In this document: positions 1 to 9,144 of the stretch, piece after piece
Position numbering within the stretch: position 1 is the first letter of the stretch
Layout of the letters: each line of letters begins with the position of its first letter
Source: Bradyrhizobium sp. OK095
GTDB taxonomy: Bacteria; Pseudomonadota; Alphaproteobacteria; Rhizobiales; Xanthobacteraceae
Assembly: GCF_900109945.1 (NCBI RefSeq)
Contig: NZ_FOBX01000014.1
Span: forward strand, 147,599 to 211,598
Reading direction: 5' to 3'
DNA length: 64,000 nt
Program-made: the position numbers and the translations under genes
The notes under the pieces: model-generated
Told to the model about the DNA's origin: nothing
Database searches by the model: none
What the model saw: only the letters and a program-made list of their open reading frames with translations

Positions 1-2
1 TC

Positions 3-647
3 CGCGACGCCGATCATCTGCTCGCCTACACCAAGAGCGATATCTTCAAGGAGCTCGCCAAGGGCTATGAGGACAAGAGCGGCCACCACATCGTCGCGGT
101 GACCTATTACGGCGTGCGCCAGACTTCGTCGAACAAGCCGATCAAGACCTGTGCGGACCTGAAGGGCCTGAAGATGCGCGTGCCCGACGTTCCGGCCTAT
201 CTGGCGATGCCGCGTGCCTGCGGCGCCAACACAGCGCCGATCGCCTTCGCCGAAGTCTATCTCGCGCTCCAGAACGGCACGGTTGAGGCGCAGGAGAACC
301 CGCTGACCACGATCGAGGCCAAGAAGTTCTACGAAGTGCAGAAGCACATCGTGCTGACCGGCCACATCGTCGACCACCTCAATACGGTGGTGGCGGGCGC
401 GCTCTGGAAGAAGCTCAGCGACGAAGACAAGAAGATCTTCACCGACGTCGCGCAGGAAGCCGCCGCAAAGGCGACCGACGAGATCAAGCAGAACGAAGCC
501 AAGCTGGTTGCCTTCTTCAAGGAGAAGGGCCTGACCGTGACCGAGGTCGACAAGAACGAGTTCCGCGACACCGTGTTGAAGAACGTTCCGTTCGAGACCT
601 TTGGTTATCGCAAGGCCGACTGGGAACGGATTCAGGCGGTGAAATAA
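3..647 (+). CDS. dctP: TRAP transporter solute-binding protein DctP, 5'-truncated by window edge
   Basis: This is the C-terminal part of a periplasmic DctP-family binding protein; the reading frame is open from base 3 and the start lies outside the window. The visible text has the family hallmarks: a KMRVPD segment, then the ligand-pocket stretch around FAEVYLALQNGTVEAQENP, and a lysine-rich C-terminal helix. DctP proteins capture carboxylates or sugar acids in the periplasm and pass them to the DctQM membrane complex. It sits 236 bases upstream of dctQ and dctM, with a palindromic repeat in the gap that may uncouple expression. The downstream idonate-type dehydrogenase and mannonate dehydratase suggest a sugar-acid ligand, which is inference. 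Confidence 0.93.
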   Translation, partial: RDADHLLAYTKSDIFKELAKGYEDKSGHHIVAVTYYGVRQTSSNKPIKTCADLKGLKMRVPDVPAYLAMPRACGANTAPIAFAEVYLALQNGTVEAQENPLTTIEAKKFYEVQKHIVLTGHIVDHLNTVVAGALWKKLSDEDKKIFTDVAQEAAAKATDEIKQNEAKLVAFFKEKGLTVTEVDKNEFRDTVLKNVPFETFGYRKADWERIQAVK

Positions 648-670
648 ACGGCGCCAACCTTGCTGCACGA

Positions 671-785
671 CCCTCATGGTGAGGAGCGCGAAGCGCGTCT
701 CGAACCATGAAGGCCCGGGTGTCGCTTAGGTGTCGCCCGGGCCATCCTTCGAGACGCTTGCTTCGCAAGCTCCTCAGGATGAGGA
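671..785. repeat. Palindromic intergenic repeat (family A)
   Basis: Imperfect inverted repeat between dctP and dctQ. The outer arms (about 671-708 and 743-784) are near reverse complements sharing a GAGGAGC...GCGAAGC...GCGTCTCGAA-type core. The middle has a perfect 7-bp stem, GCCCGGG (713-719) against CCCGGGC (736-742), and the right arm has its own hairpin GCTTGC-TTC-GCAAGC (756-770). It could fold in the transcript and lower expression of dctQM relative to the abundant binding protein. It resembles dispersed palindromes common in Bradyrhizobium genomes; copy number cannot be judged here. Confidence 0.8.
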
Positions 786-883
786 GCGGAGCGAGTCCAA
801 GGCAGTAAAACCAATTCGAGATTCCGGGTTCGGCTCTTCGAGCCGCCCCGGAAAGACGTTCAAGTCGTTTGGGGAGTAACCAT

Positions 884-1462
884 ATGTCGACCGCCGAAGT
901 GCACCGGCAGATCACCGGGGACGAGATCGCCCATACCTTCGAGGAGGAGGCGACACCGAAGGTCGATCTCGGCGTCTACGCTTTCGAGGACTGGGTCGCA
1001 CTGGCGATCTTCTGGGTGATGGCGCTCGCCGTCTTCCTCCAGTTCTTCACCCGCTACGTGCTCAACGACAGCTACGCCTGGACCGAGGAGATCGCGACCT
1101 ACTGCCTGATCGGCGTGGTCTTCATCGGTTCGTCGATGTGCGTGCGGCTGTCGCGGCATATCCAGGTCGACCTCATCTACCGTTATTTGCCGCATCGCGT
1201 GGCACGCGTGCTGTCGACGGTGATCGACCTGATCCGGATCGCCTTCTTCGGTTACGCCGTCAAGCTGGTCTGGGTCTACATCCGGATCATCGGCGACGAG
1301 TCGATGACGACGATCAATTTGCCTAAGGACTACGTCTACTACGCCGTGCTGCTCGGCTTCGTGCTGATGTTCGTGCGCTCGGTGCAGGTAGCGGTGCAAC
1401 ATTTGCGACAGGGCTACTCGATCCTCGAACGTCCCGGCGCCTACGACGGTTTTGAAGGATAA
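884..1462 (+). CDS. dctQ: TRAP transporter small permease DctQ
   Basis: 192-residue inner-membrane protein with four hydrophobic segments (about residues 35-57, 68-86, 110-133 and 150-170), the DctQ layout. The FFTRYVLNDSYAWTEEI stretch after the first segment is the usual DctQ signature region. DctQ binds DctM and helps the binding protein dock. The ATG at 884 is chosen because GGGGAG lies 8 bases upstream; an in-frame TTG at 869 is less likely. The gene ends four bases before dctM. It has a longer than usual acidic N-terminal tail (about 30 residues) before the first membrane segment. Confidence 0.93.
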   Translation: MSTAEVHRQITGDEIAHTFEEEATPKVDLGVYAFEDWVALAIFWVMALAVFLQFFTRYVLNDSYAWTEEIATYCLIGVVFIGSSMCVRLSRHIQVDLIYRYLPHRVARVLSTVIDLIRIAFFGYAVKLVWVYIRIIGDESMTTINLPKDYVYYAVLLGFVLMFVRSVQVAVQHLRQGYSILERPGAYDGFEG

Positions 1463-1466
1463 GATC

Positions 1467-2873
1467 ATGCTGCTGTTGCTTGGAGGCTTTCTCATCCTGA
1501 TGCTGCTCGGCGTTCCCGTGGCGATTGCCATGGCGTCGTCGTCGCTGCTCTACATCCTGGTCAGCGGCGTGACGCCCGACGTCACGCTGGCGCAGCGCAT
1601 GATCGCCGGCGTCGAGAGCTTTCCGCTGCTTGCGGTGCCGTTCTTCATCCTGGCCGGCAATCTGATGAACATCGCCGGCGTCACCGGCCGCATCTACAAA
1701 TTCGCCGTCGCGCTGGTTGGCTGGATGCGCGGTGGCCTCGGCCACGTCAACATCATCGGCTCGGTGATCTTCTCCGGCATGTCCGGCACCGCGATCGCGG
1801 ATGCGGCCGGCCTCGGCACCATCGAGATCAAGGCGATGAAGGACCACGGCTACTCCACCGAGTTTTCGGTCGGCGTCACCGCGGCCTCGGCCACGCTCGG
1901 CCCGATCATTCCGCCGTCGCTGCCCTTCGTGATCTACGGCATGATGGCGAACGTCTCGATCGGCGCGCTGTTCCTCGGAGGCGTCATTCCCGGCGTGGTC
2001 CTGACGCTGCTGATGATGGCGACGGTCACCTACTTCGCCTACAAGAACAAATGGGGCAGCGATACGCCGTTCTCCTGGCCGCAGCTCGGCTCGGCCGGAC
2101 TCGAGATCGCCGTCGTGCTCTCGTTCCCGCTCGCGATCTGGCTGATGACGCTTGCGGGCATGTCGACCAACATGGCTGTGGTCATCGGGCTCAGTGCGCT
2201 GCTCGCGATCGACTGGTATTTCGACTTCTCGGCGGTGATGGCGCTGATGGCGCCGGTGATCCTGATCGGCGGCATGACGCTCGGCTGGTTCACGCCGACG
2301 GAAGCGGCCGTCGCAGCCGTGATCTGGTCGCTGTTCCTCGGTCTCGTCCGCTACCGCACCATGACGCTGAAGACGGTGGCGAAGGCGACCTTCGACACCA
2401 TCGAGACCACGGCCTCGGTGCTGTTCATCGTCACCGCGGCCTCGATCTTCGCCTGGCTCCTCACGGTGTCGCAGGCAGCCCAGCTGCTCTCGGACTGGAT
2501 GCTCAGCATAACCCACAACAAATGGGTGTTTTTGGCGCTCGCCAACGTTCTGATCCTGTTCGTCGGCTGCTTCATCGACACCACCGCGGCGATTACCATT
2601 CTGGTGCCGATCCTGCTGCCGATCGTGCTCAAGCTCGGCATAGATCCGATCCATTTCGGTCTGATCATGACCCTGAACCTGATGATCGGCCTGTTGCATC
2701 CGCCGCTCGGTATGGTGCTGTTCGTACTCGCCCGCGTGGCAAAACTTTCGGTCGAGCGCACGACGGTCGCGATCCTGCCCTGGCTGGTGCCGCTGATGCT
2801 GGCGCTGATCGCGATCACTTACATTCCCGAACTCACCCTCTGGCTGCCAAAATACATGGGACTTTCCAAATGA
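1467..2873 (+). CDS. dctM: TRAP transporter large permease DctM
   Basis: 468-residue, very hydrophobic protein with about 12 membrane segments, the sodium-coupled transport subunit of a TRAP system. Family text is clear: GNLMNIAGVTGRI near residue 70, a GSVIFSGMSGTAIADAAGLG loop, the TLGPIIPPSLPFVIYG stretch near 150, GWFTPTEAAVAA in the middle, and LNLMIGLLHPPLGMVLF near the end. The ATG at 1467 has GAAGGA upstream; dctQ stops at 1462, so the two are translationally close. It ends in an ATGA overlap with the dehydrogenase gene, tying the sugar-acid enzymes to this transporter. Confidence 0.96.
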   Translation: MLLLLGGFLILMLLGVPVAIAMASSSLLYILVSGVTPDVTLAQRMIAGVESFPLLAVPFFILAGNLMNIAGVTGRIYKFAVALVGWMRGGLGHVNIIGSVIFSGMSGTAIADAAGLGTIEIKAMKDHGYSTEFSVGVTAASATLGPIIPPSLPFVIYGMMANVSIGALFLGGVIPGVVLTLLMMATVTYFAYKNKWGSDTPFSWPQLGSAGLEIAVVLSFPLAIWLMTLAGMSTNMAVVIGLSALLAIDWYFDFSAVMALMAPVILIGGMTLGWFTPTEAAVAAVIWSLFLGLVRYRTMTLKTVAKATFDTIETTASVLFIVTAASIFAWLLTVSQAAQLLSDWMLSITHNKWVFLALANVLILFVGCFIDTTAAITILVPILLPIVLKLGIDPIHFGLIMTLNLMIGLLHPPLGMVLFVLARVAKLSVERTTVAILPWLVPLMLALIAITYIPELTLWLPKYMGLSK

Positions 2874-3919
2874 CCTCCACTGCTCTCGCCGCAACCCTGT
2901 TCGGCCCCGAAGATCTCCGCATGGTCGAGCATCCGCTCGAGAAGTTGGCCTCCGGCATGGTGCGCATCCGCTTCGGCGCCGGCGGCATCTGCGGCTCGGA
3001 CATGCACTACTTCCGTCATGCCCGCACCGGCGATTTCGTGGTGAAGTCGCCGCTGGTGCTCGGCCACGAGATCTCGGGCGAGGTCGTGGAGATCGCGGGC
3101 TCGGCAGCGAATCTGAAGGTCGGTGATCGCGTCGCCGTCAATCCCTCGCGCTGGTGTGGCCATTGCGTCGCCTGCCGCGAGGGCCGGCCGAACCTCTGTG
3201 AAAACATCTACTTCATGGGATCGGCGTCGAAGACACCGCACATGCAGGGCGGCTTCGCCAATTATTTCGACGCGATCCTGGCACAATGCGTGAAGATTCC
3301 GGACCACGTATCTTATCAGGCCGCGGCGCTGGCCGAGCCGCTCTCCGTCTGCCTGCACGCGGTCGCGCGCGCCGGTAATATCGAAGGCAAGCGCGGCATC
3401 ATCTTCGGCGCCGGCCCGATCGGCCTGCTGACCATGCTCGCCGCGCGCCGCGCCGGCATGGCTGATGTCACGGTAGCCGACATCGCATCGGCTCCGCTCG
3501 CTTTTGCGACCCGGCTCGGCGCCTCGCATGTCGAGAACGTCGTGGGCGGTGAGGAAGGCTTGAAAGCGCAGGCGGCTGCGCGGCCCTATGACGTCGCATT
3601 CGAGGTTTCGGGCACGGCCGCGGGCCTTGCGAGCGCCATCGGCATCGTCAGGCGCGGTGGCGTGGTGGTGCAGATCGGCAATTTGCCGGGAGGCCAGATT
3701 CCGACACCGGCGAATGCGGTGATGGCCAAGGAGATCGACCTGCGTGGCTCGTTCCGCTTCGGCTTCGAGTTCATGACCGCGGTGGAGCTGATCGGTAACG
3801 GCAGCATCGACGTGCTGTCTTTGGTCACGGCGGAGCGGCCGCTCTCGACCGCGCCGGACGCATTGCGGCTGGCGCTCGACCGCTCGCAGAGCGTCAAGGT
3901 CGTGTTGACCGCGAACTGA
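2870..3919 (+). CDS. idnD: Zinc-dependent alcohol dehydrogenase, L-idonate 5-dehydrogenase-like
   Basis: 349-residue medium-chain dehydrogenase. Catalytic zinc ligands are visible as Cys41 in GGICGSDMHY and His66-Glu67 in LGHE. The structural zinc set is Cys96, Cys99, Cys102 and Cys110. The nucleotide-binding motif is FGAGPIGL. The sequence most resembles L-idonate 5-dehydrogenase, which oxidises L-idonate to 5-ketogluconate with NAD(P)+. Its start overlaps the dctM stop (ATGA), and mannonate dehydratase follows immediately. Because of that neighbour the true substrate could be another hexonate such as mannonate/fructuronate; the family is certain, the exact substrate is not. Confidence 0.85.
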   Translation: MTSTALAATLFGPEDLRMVEHPLEKLASGMVRIRFGAGGICGSDMHYFRHARTGDFVVKSPLVLGHEISGEVVEIAGSAANLKVGDRVAVNPSRWCGHCVACREGRPNLCENIYFMGSASKTPHMQGGFANYFDAILAQCVKIPDHVSYQAAALAEPLSVCLHAVARAGNIEGKRGIIFGAGPIGLLTMLAARRAGMADVTVADIASAPLAFATRLGASHVENVVGGEEGLKAQAAARPYDVAFEVSGTAAGLASAIGIVRRGGVVVQIGNLPGGQIPTPANAVMAKEIDLRGSFRFGFEFMTAVELIGNGSIDVLSLVTAERPLSTAPDALRLALDRSQSVKVVLTAN

Positions 3920-3934
3920 TTGGAGAGAATGCCC

Positions 3935-5125
3935 ATGATGCTGGAAGGATGGCGCTGGTACGGGCCGGATGATCCGGTCTCGCTCGACGATGTCAGGCAG
4001 GCCGGCGCGACCGATATCGTCTCGGCGCTACATCAGGTGCCGATCGGCGAAGCCTGGACGCGCAAGGACGTCGAGGAGCGCAAGAATTTCATCGAGAACG
4101 GCCAGCCCGGCCGTTCGCAACTGACCTGGTCGGTGGTGGAATCGATTCCGATCCCCGACGACGTCAAGCGTCTCGGGGGCAAGGCGACGAAGTCCATCGA
4201 TGCCTGGATCGCGAGCCTGGAGGCGGTCGCGGCTTCCGGCATCAAGATCATCTGCTACAATTTCATGCCGGTGGTGGACTGGTGCCGCACCGATCTCGAA
4301 TGGGAGTTGCCGAACGGCGCCCGCGCGATGCGCTTCGACCAGGATCGCTTTGCGGCGTTCGAGCTGCACATCCTGAAGCGCCCCGCCGCCGTGCAGGAAT
4401 ATTCACCCGAGCAGCAGGCGCACGCGAAAAAGCTGTTCGATCAGATGAGCCAGGCGGACATCGACTATCTCATCATGGTGATCGCCAGCGCGTTGCCGGG
4501 CTCGACCACCGAGCCGATGACGATCCCGCAATTCCGGGACCGGTTGGAGACCTATCGCGATATCACGCCAAAAATCCTGCGGCAGCATCTCGCCGAATTT
4601 CTGGGCCGCGTCGCGCCGATCGCCGAGCAGCTCGGCGTCTCGCTGACGCTGCATCCGGACGATCCGCCGCGCGCGCTGTTCGGCCTGCCGCGCATTGCCT
4701 CGACCGCCGACGACTATCAGGCGCTGTTCGATGCGGTGCCGTCAAAGGCCAACGGTATCTGCCTGTGCACAGGTTCGCTCGGCGCACGCGCGGAGAACAA
4801 TCTGCCCGAGATGGCCGAGCGCTTCGGCCCGCGCATTGGGTTTGCCCATCTGCGCGCGACCAAGCGCGAGGCGGGCAGCTTGTCGTTCTACGAGTCCGAT
4901 CATCTCGATGGCGACGTCGACATGATCGCGGTGCTCAAGGCGCTGCTCAAGGAGAACGCGCGGCGCTCGCCCGACAAGCAGATCGTGTTCCGCCCCGACC
5001 ACGGCCACCGCATGCTGGACGATCTCGCCGCCACCAAGCGCACCAATCCCGGCTACACCGCGATCGGCCGCCTCCGCGGTCTCGCCGAGCTGCGAGGTGC
5101 GATCAGGGCGATCGAGCATCGATAG
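3935..5125 (+). CDS. uxuA: Mannonate dehydratase UxuA
   Basis: 396-residue cytoplasmic metal enzyme that dehydrates D-mannonate to 2-keto-3-deoxygluconate in hexuronate breakdown. The metal-binding regions typical of UxuA are present: LHPDDPP near residue 235, ICLCTGS near 275, FAHLRATKR near 305 and FRPDHGHRM near 350. The length is normal. The ATG at 3935 fits a GGAGAG site seven bases upstream; 3929 (too close) and 3938 are alternatives. It is the last gene of the TRAP/sugar-acid operon and supports glucuronate- or mannonate-type substrates for the upstream transporter. Confidence 0.92.
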   Translation: MMLEGWRWYGPDDPVSLDDVRQAGATDIVSALHQVPIGEAWTRKDVEERKNFIENGQPGRSQLTWSVVESIPIPDDVKRLGGKATKSIDAWIASLEAVAASGIKIICYNFMPVVDWCRTDLEWELPNGARAMRFDQDRFAAFELHILKRPAAVQEYSPEQQAHAKKLFDQMSQADIDYLIMVIASALPGSTTEPMTIPQFRDRLETYRDITPKILRQHLAEFLGRVAPIAEQLGVSLTLHPDDPPRALFGLPRIASTADDYQALFDAVPSKANGICLCTGSLGARAENNLPEMAERFGPRIGFAHLRATKREAGSLSFYESDHLDGDVDMIAVLKALLKENARRSPDKQIVFRPDHGHRMLDDLAATKRTNPGYTAIGRLRGLAELRGAIRAIEHR

Positions 5126-5264
5126 GGCAGCAGGGCCTCCCTAAAGCTGCGAGGGCCCTGGCCGTTGCTCGCAGAGATTGTCTTGGGTTCCTGTGTGTGC
5201 CAGAGTGGCTGCATTGCATTTTGACTGACGCATTGCAGCCACAGGCCATTTATAGGAGCCGAAC

Positions 5265-6170
5265 ATGAGCTTCCTGGTCGAACGTCCGCCCGAGCAATAT
5301 GATCGGGCCGCCTTCTCCGGTTTCAATACATCCAGCACTTTCAACCTCGGTACCGCGCGCGCGATGATGTGGATGTCGCAGCTCGCCTACGAGACGCACG
5401 TCCCCGCGACCATCGACGCTGTTTCCAAGCTCTTGCAGCTCTCCGGCGTAACAGTGTTGAGCAAGCCCGCCAAATCGTCGCTGCCGATGACGGACACCCG
5501 AGGCGTCATCGCCAAACGGGATGATGCGACCATTGTCGCCTTCGCGGGCACAGATCCGCTTCATCTTCTGAACTGGGTCAGCGACTTCACGCTCGGCCGG
5601 CCGCAGGAAGCCGTGCACCAAGGATTCCGCGACGCGGCGGCGGCGGTGTGGAATGACGTGAAGGTGGCGCTCGCGGCCGCGCGGGACAACGGCTCGCCGA
5701 TCTTCATCACCGGGCACAGTTTGGGCGCAGCCATCGCGGTGGTTATCGCGGATCTCGCGCGCCAGGAGCTTAAACTGGGCAACGCGCAGATCTATCTGTT
5801 CGGCTGCCCGCGCGTCGGCCGGGCCGACTTCGTCGCGCCTTACAACATCACGTTCGGAGCGACCACCTATCGTTTGGTGCACGGTGCCGACATCGTCCCC
5901 ACGGTGCCGCCGCCACTGCTCGGATTTCATCATGTCGGCGGCTATCTCGGCTGCGCTTCAGGTGCGAAATTCGGCGCGACACCGCCGGCCCCCGGTTCAG
6001 ACGAGCCGATGGCGGAGGCCGGATTGGGAGAGCAGCTCCGCGGCCTCTTCGTCGGCTTCTCACAGAATGCGCGGAAGGATACGCTCGGCGCGCTTACCGT
6101 GGCCCTGCCGCCGGGGATCGGCGATCATCTGCCCGATCGTTACTGCGCCGCGCTGACGCCCGCTCAATAG
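5265..6170 (+). CDS. Class 3 lipase family protein
   Basis: 301-residue alpha/beta hydrolase of the fungal-type class 3 lipase family. The catalytic serine is Ser152 in ITGHSLGAA; the acid is probably Asp209 in VHGADIVPTVPP and the histidine His222 or His223 in GFHHVGG. VAFAGTDP near residue 92 is the usual start of the core fold. I see no signal peptide, so it may act in the cytoplasm or leave by another route. It stands alone and overlaps the convergent LysR gene by seven bases at the 3' end. The natural ester substrate cannot be read from the sequence. Confidence 0.85.
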   Translation: MSFLVERPPEQYDRAAFSGFNTSSTFNLGTARAMMWMSQLAYETHVPATIDAVSKLLQLSGVTVLSKPAKSSLPMTDTRGVIAKRDDATIVAFAGTDPLHLLNWVSDFTLGRPQEAVHQGFRDAAAAVWNDVKVALAAARDNGSPIFITGHSLGAAIAVVIADLARQELKLGNAQIYLFGCPRVGRADFVAPYNITFGATTYRLVHGADIVPTVPPPLLGFHHVGGYLGCASGAKFGATPPAPGSDEPMAEAGLGEQLRGLFVGFSQNARKDTLGALTVALPPGIGDHLPDRYCAALTPAQ

Positions 6171-7102
6171 CAGGCGGCCATCGCGCCGAGTTTCGGATAG
6201 AGCTTGTCGATCGCGGCGATCTCGCTTCGCATCTGCGCGATGATCCAGTCGCGGATCTCGGTGGCGATCGGGCGCATCGGCCGGTTGCGCGGCGGCAGGA
6301 ATTCGCAGATGCGGCGCGTGGTGGTGAACGTATCGGAGGCCGGCACCAGCGCGCCTGTCAGCAACCAGTGCGAGGCGACCGTCAGCCAGCCGAGCGCGAT
6401 GCCCTGGCCGAGGAGTGCTGCCTGCATCACGACGGCATAATCGGTGAAGCTCAGCGCCTTTGCCGCGCCGCGGCGGCCGGTGAGCAGCGATGCGTAATCC
6501 GCGGCCCAGTCGCCGGGCGTCTCGGCCAGGCGGATGATGGTGTTGCTCTCAGTGGGATCGGTCGCGCCGAGATAGCCGGGGCTGCACATCGGCAGCATCA
6601 CTTCCCTCATCACCAGCGTGCCGCCGGACGACGGCTCGTCGCGATCGCGAAAACGCATGCCGAGATCGACATTCTCCACCGGCCCGCGCAACGCGCCGGA
6701 GATCAGCTGGAAGCGCAAATCGACTTGCGGAAATTGTTTCTGCAGCTTGTCGATGCGCGGCATCAGCCAATGCGTGGTGAAGGCGGAGGAGACCGACAGC
6801 GTCACCGTTTCGGTGCCCTTGCGCCGCCGCTCGATCTCGACGAGCCCACTCTCGATGCTGCGAAAGCCTTCGAGCACGCGGCGATAAAGCAATTCGCCTT
6901 CCTCGGTGAGCACCGCGCGGCCTGCCTTGCGATCGAACAGGCGGACGCCGAGATGCTCCTCGAACTGGCCGAGCATCCGGCTCACTGCCGGCTGCGTGAC
7001 GTTCAGTTCGGCGGCGGCCGCGGTGAAGCTGCCATTGCGCGCCGCTGCGTCAAAGACGAACAGGGCGTTACTGGAGGGCAGCATCCGGCGCAGCTCAGGC
7101 AT
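6164..7102 (-). CDS. LysR-family transcriptional regulator (GcvA-like)
   Basis: 312 residues. An N-terminal winged helix-turn-helix (GSFTAAAAELNVTQPAVSRM, about residues 20-39) is followed by a substrate-binding effector domain. The helix and the following EEHLGVRLFDR text are closest to the GcvA/AmpR branch of LysR proteins. It is divergent from the polyamine-type ABC transporter operon, and the intergenic gap holds inverted repeats, so that operon is its likely target and the imported compound its likely ligand. Its 3' end overlaps the convergent lipase gene by seven bases. Confidence 0.92.
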   Translation of the reverse strand: MPELRRMLPSSNALFVFDAAARNGSFTAAAAELNVTQPAVSRMLGQFEEHLGVRLFDRKAGRAVLTEEGELLYRRVLEGFRSIESGLVEIERRRKGTETVTLSVSSAFTTHWLMPRIDKLQKQFPQVDLRFQLISGALRGPVENVDLGMRFRDRDEPSSGGTLVMREVMLPMCSPGYLGATDPTESNTIIRLAETPGDWAADYASLLTGRRGAAKALSFTDYAVVMQAALLGQGIALGWLTVASHWLLTGALVPASDTFTTTRRICEFLPPRNRPMRPIATEIRDWIIAQMRSEIAAIDKLYPKLGAMAACY

Positions 7103-7130
7103 AACGCCATGTTATGGGCGCGGTGAGAAT

Positions 7131-7176
7131 TTGGCAATTGCCGGATTTTGCCAAGTCTGGTGTCATTGGCATGACA
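7131..7176. promoter_or_regulatory. Inverted repeats, candidate LysR operators
   Basis: Two inverted repeats lie in the gap between the divergent LysR gene and the ABC operon. TTGGCAA (7131-7137) pairs with TTGCCAA (7148-7154), a classic T-N11-A-like LysR layout. TGTCAT-TGGC-ATGACA (7161-7176) is a second perfect 6-bp dyad. A further ATAAC-GCCAT-GTTAT dyad (7101-7115) overlaps the LysR start codon. The position is right for autoregulation and activation; the binding protein is inferred. Confidence 0.5.
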
Positions 7177-7307
7177 GCCTAAATGCAGGGCTTGCGAGCG
7201 AAGATTTGGTGCGGCGCACGCTGCACCTCTGAATGCTTCAATACCCTGTCTATAAAGCAGGCTTATGGCGCGCAGTGAGGCACGCCAGGACATGGCGGGG
7301 TCGATCG

Positions 7308-8390
7308 TTGGACAAACGAGCGGAAAGCGTCGAGATCAGGTCGGCCAGCAAGGCCTACGGCGCCGTTCGCGCCCTCGACGACGTGTCCCTCAATGTCGGC
7401 GCCGGCGAGTTCGTCTCGCTGCTCGGTCCCTCCGGCTCCGGCAAGACCACGTTGCTCGGAATATTGGGCGGCTTCATTCTGCCGACGTCAGGCACAATTC
7501 TCTTCGGCGGCCGCGACGTCACTTACATGCCGCCGCACAAGCGCGACATCGGCGTCGTGTTCCAGAACTACGCGCTGTTCCCGCATATGAGCGTCGGCGA
7601 GAACGTTGCCTTTCCCTTGCGCGCGCGCCGCCTGCCGAAAGCTGTCTGGCCCGACAAGGTGCGGGCCGCGCTGGCGATGGTCGGGCTTGCCGGCTATGAG
7701 GAACGCGGCATCGCGCAACTCTCCGGCGGCCAGCGCCAGCGCGTGGCTCTTGCGCGCGCCATGATCTTCGAGCCGCGCCTGATCCTGATGGACGAGCCGC
7801 TCTCCGCGCTCGACAAGCAGCTGCGCGAATCCATGCAGATCGAGCTGCGGGCGCTGCACCGGCGCATCGGCGCCACCATCATCTACGTCACCCATGACCA
7901 GCGCGAGGCGCTGACCATGAGCGACCGCGTCGCCGTGATGAAGGACGGCCGCCTGATCCAGATCGACGCGCCCGAGCGCCTGCACGATCATCCCGCGGAC
8001 TCCTTTGTCGCCAGTTTTATTGGCGAAGCCACGATGTTGCCGGTCCGCCGCGTCGATGCCTCCAGCGTCGCGCTTGGCAATGCCCTGTTGCGCAGCGCCC
8101 GCGCCATTCCCGATGGCGATGCGCTGATGCTCGCCGTGCACAGCGAAAAACTCTTGATCGACGACGGCGCGCAGGATGCCGCCTGCAACCGGCTGACCGG
8201 GACGGTCACCGACATCGTCTATCAGGGCGAGAGCCTTCGCATTTTCCTGGCGCTTGCGGATGGCATCGCGCTCAGCCTGCGCCAGCCGGCCTATCACCAG
8301 GCGTACCAGCGTATCCCGCCGCTCGGCGGCAGCCTCACCGTCACCCTTCACCCCGAGGACACCATCGTCGTGCCCAGGGGCAGCGACTAG
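7308..8390 (+). CDS. Polyamine-type ABC transporter ATP-binding protein (PotA-like)
   Basis: 360-residue ATPase that powers import. Walker A is GPSGSGKT (40-47), the Q-loop is VVFQNYALFPHM, the signature is LSGGQRQR, Walker B is LILMDEPLSALD, and the switch histidine is in YVTHDQ. The C-terminal third is a TOBE-type regulatory domain, as in PotA and FbpC. The TTG at 7308 is preferred because homology starts right after it and a GGCGGGG stretch lies upstream; the frame is open back to an ATG at 7233, which would add 25 unusual residues. It is the first gene of an operon running to 13194, separated from its SBP and permeases by two enzyme genes. Confidence 0.92.
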   Translation: MDKRAESVEIRSASKAYGAVRALDDVSLNVGAGEFVSLLGPSGSGKTTLLGILGGFILPTSGTILFGGRDVTYMPPHKRDIGVVFQNYALFPHMSVGENVAFPLRARRLPKAVWPDKVRAALAMVGLAGYEERGIAQLSGGQRQRVALARAMIFEPRLILMDEPLSALDKQLRESMQIELRALHRRIGATIIYVTHDQREALTMSDRVAVMKDGRLIQIDAPERLHDHPADSFVASFIGEATMLPVRRVDASSVALGNALLRSARAIPDGDALMLAVHSEKLLIDDGAQDAACNRLTGTVTDIVYQGESLRIFLALADGIALSLRQPAYHQAYQRIPPLGGSLTVTLHPEDTIVVPRGSD

Positions 8391-8423
8391 CCTCCAGCCT
8401 TGTCCAAACCGAGAGAAGAAAAA

Positions 8424-9140
8424 ATGTCGTCAGCAGCCTCGTTCAGCAATTTCAAGGTTCTCACCTTCGACGTCGTCGGCACCTTGATCGATTTCGAGAC
8501 CGGCGTGCTCTCCGCGGTGCGCAGGATCTCGGGCAAGACGCCGGCCGAGCTCAGCGACGACAAGATTTTTGAATCCTACAAGCGTGGCCGCGACGCGCAT
8601 TACGAGCGCTCGAGCGAGGTGATGTTCCACGTCTATCGCTATCTCGCCAAGGAGCTCGGACTGGCGTCTGACGATGCATCCTGCGACGTATTCCAGCTCG
8701 CCGTGCTGCGCTGGGGGCCCTTTGCGGATTCTGTCGAGGCGCTGAAGCGGCTGCGCACGAAGTTTCGCCTGGTTGCGATGACCAATGCCGATCGCGTCGC
8801 GCTGTCTTGCTATGCGCATGCGCTCGGCAATCCCTTCGACGACACCGTCTGCGCCGACGATACTGGCGTGGCAAAACCCAATCCGGAATTCTTCGCCTAC
8901 AACAAGGGCCGCCAGTCGGCCTTCGGCTACAAGCAGTCCGACATCCTGCACGTCGCGCAGAGCCAGTACCACGACATCGGGATCGCACGAAAACTCGGCT
9001 ACAAGGTGTGCTGGATCGAGCGCCGCCAGGGCATCGCCGGTTTTGGCGGCACGCCGATGGTCGAGACGCTGACAAAACCGGACTTCCATTTCCCGACGCT
9101 GAAGGCGCTCGCCGACGCGGCCATCGGCCCGGCGGCGTAA
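8424..9140 (+). CDS. HAD-superfamily hydrolase, haloacid dehalogenase type II-like
   Basis: 238 residues with all four HAD motifs: nucleophile Asp16 in TFDVVGTL, Thr120-Asn121 in AMTNAD, Lys151 in GVAKPNPEFF, and Asp184 in HVAQSQYHDIG. The lack of a second Asp two residues after the nucleophile and the HVAQSQYHD text match 2-haloacid dehalogenase-type HADs rather than phosphatases. ATG 8424 follows a GAGAGAAG site. It lies between the transporter ATPase and an FAD oxidase, so it probably processes a product of the imported compound; dehalogenation itself is unproven. Confidence 0.82.
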   Translation: MSSAASFSNFKVLTFDVVGTLIDFETGVLSAVRRISGKTPAELSDDKIFESYKRGRDAHYERSSEVMFHVYRYLAKELGLASDDASCDVFQLAVLRWGPFADSVEALKRLRTKFRLVAMTNADRVALSCYAHALGNPFDDTVCADDTGVAKPNPEFFAYNKGRQSAFGYKQSDILHVAQSQYHDIGIARKLGYKVCWIERRQGIAGFGGTPMVETLTKPDFHFPTLKALADAAIGPAA

Positions 9141-9144
9141 GTTT

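Noticed and set aside
517..915. Minus-strand open frame across the dctP-dctQ gap
   Set aside because: It spans the family A palindrome and has an arginine-rich composition without motifs; not a gene.
5131..5160. Terminator after uxuA
   Set aside because: CAGGGCC and GGCCCTG can pair, but the stem is only 7 bp with a 16-base loop and no T-tract; too weak to call.
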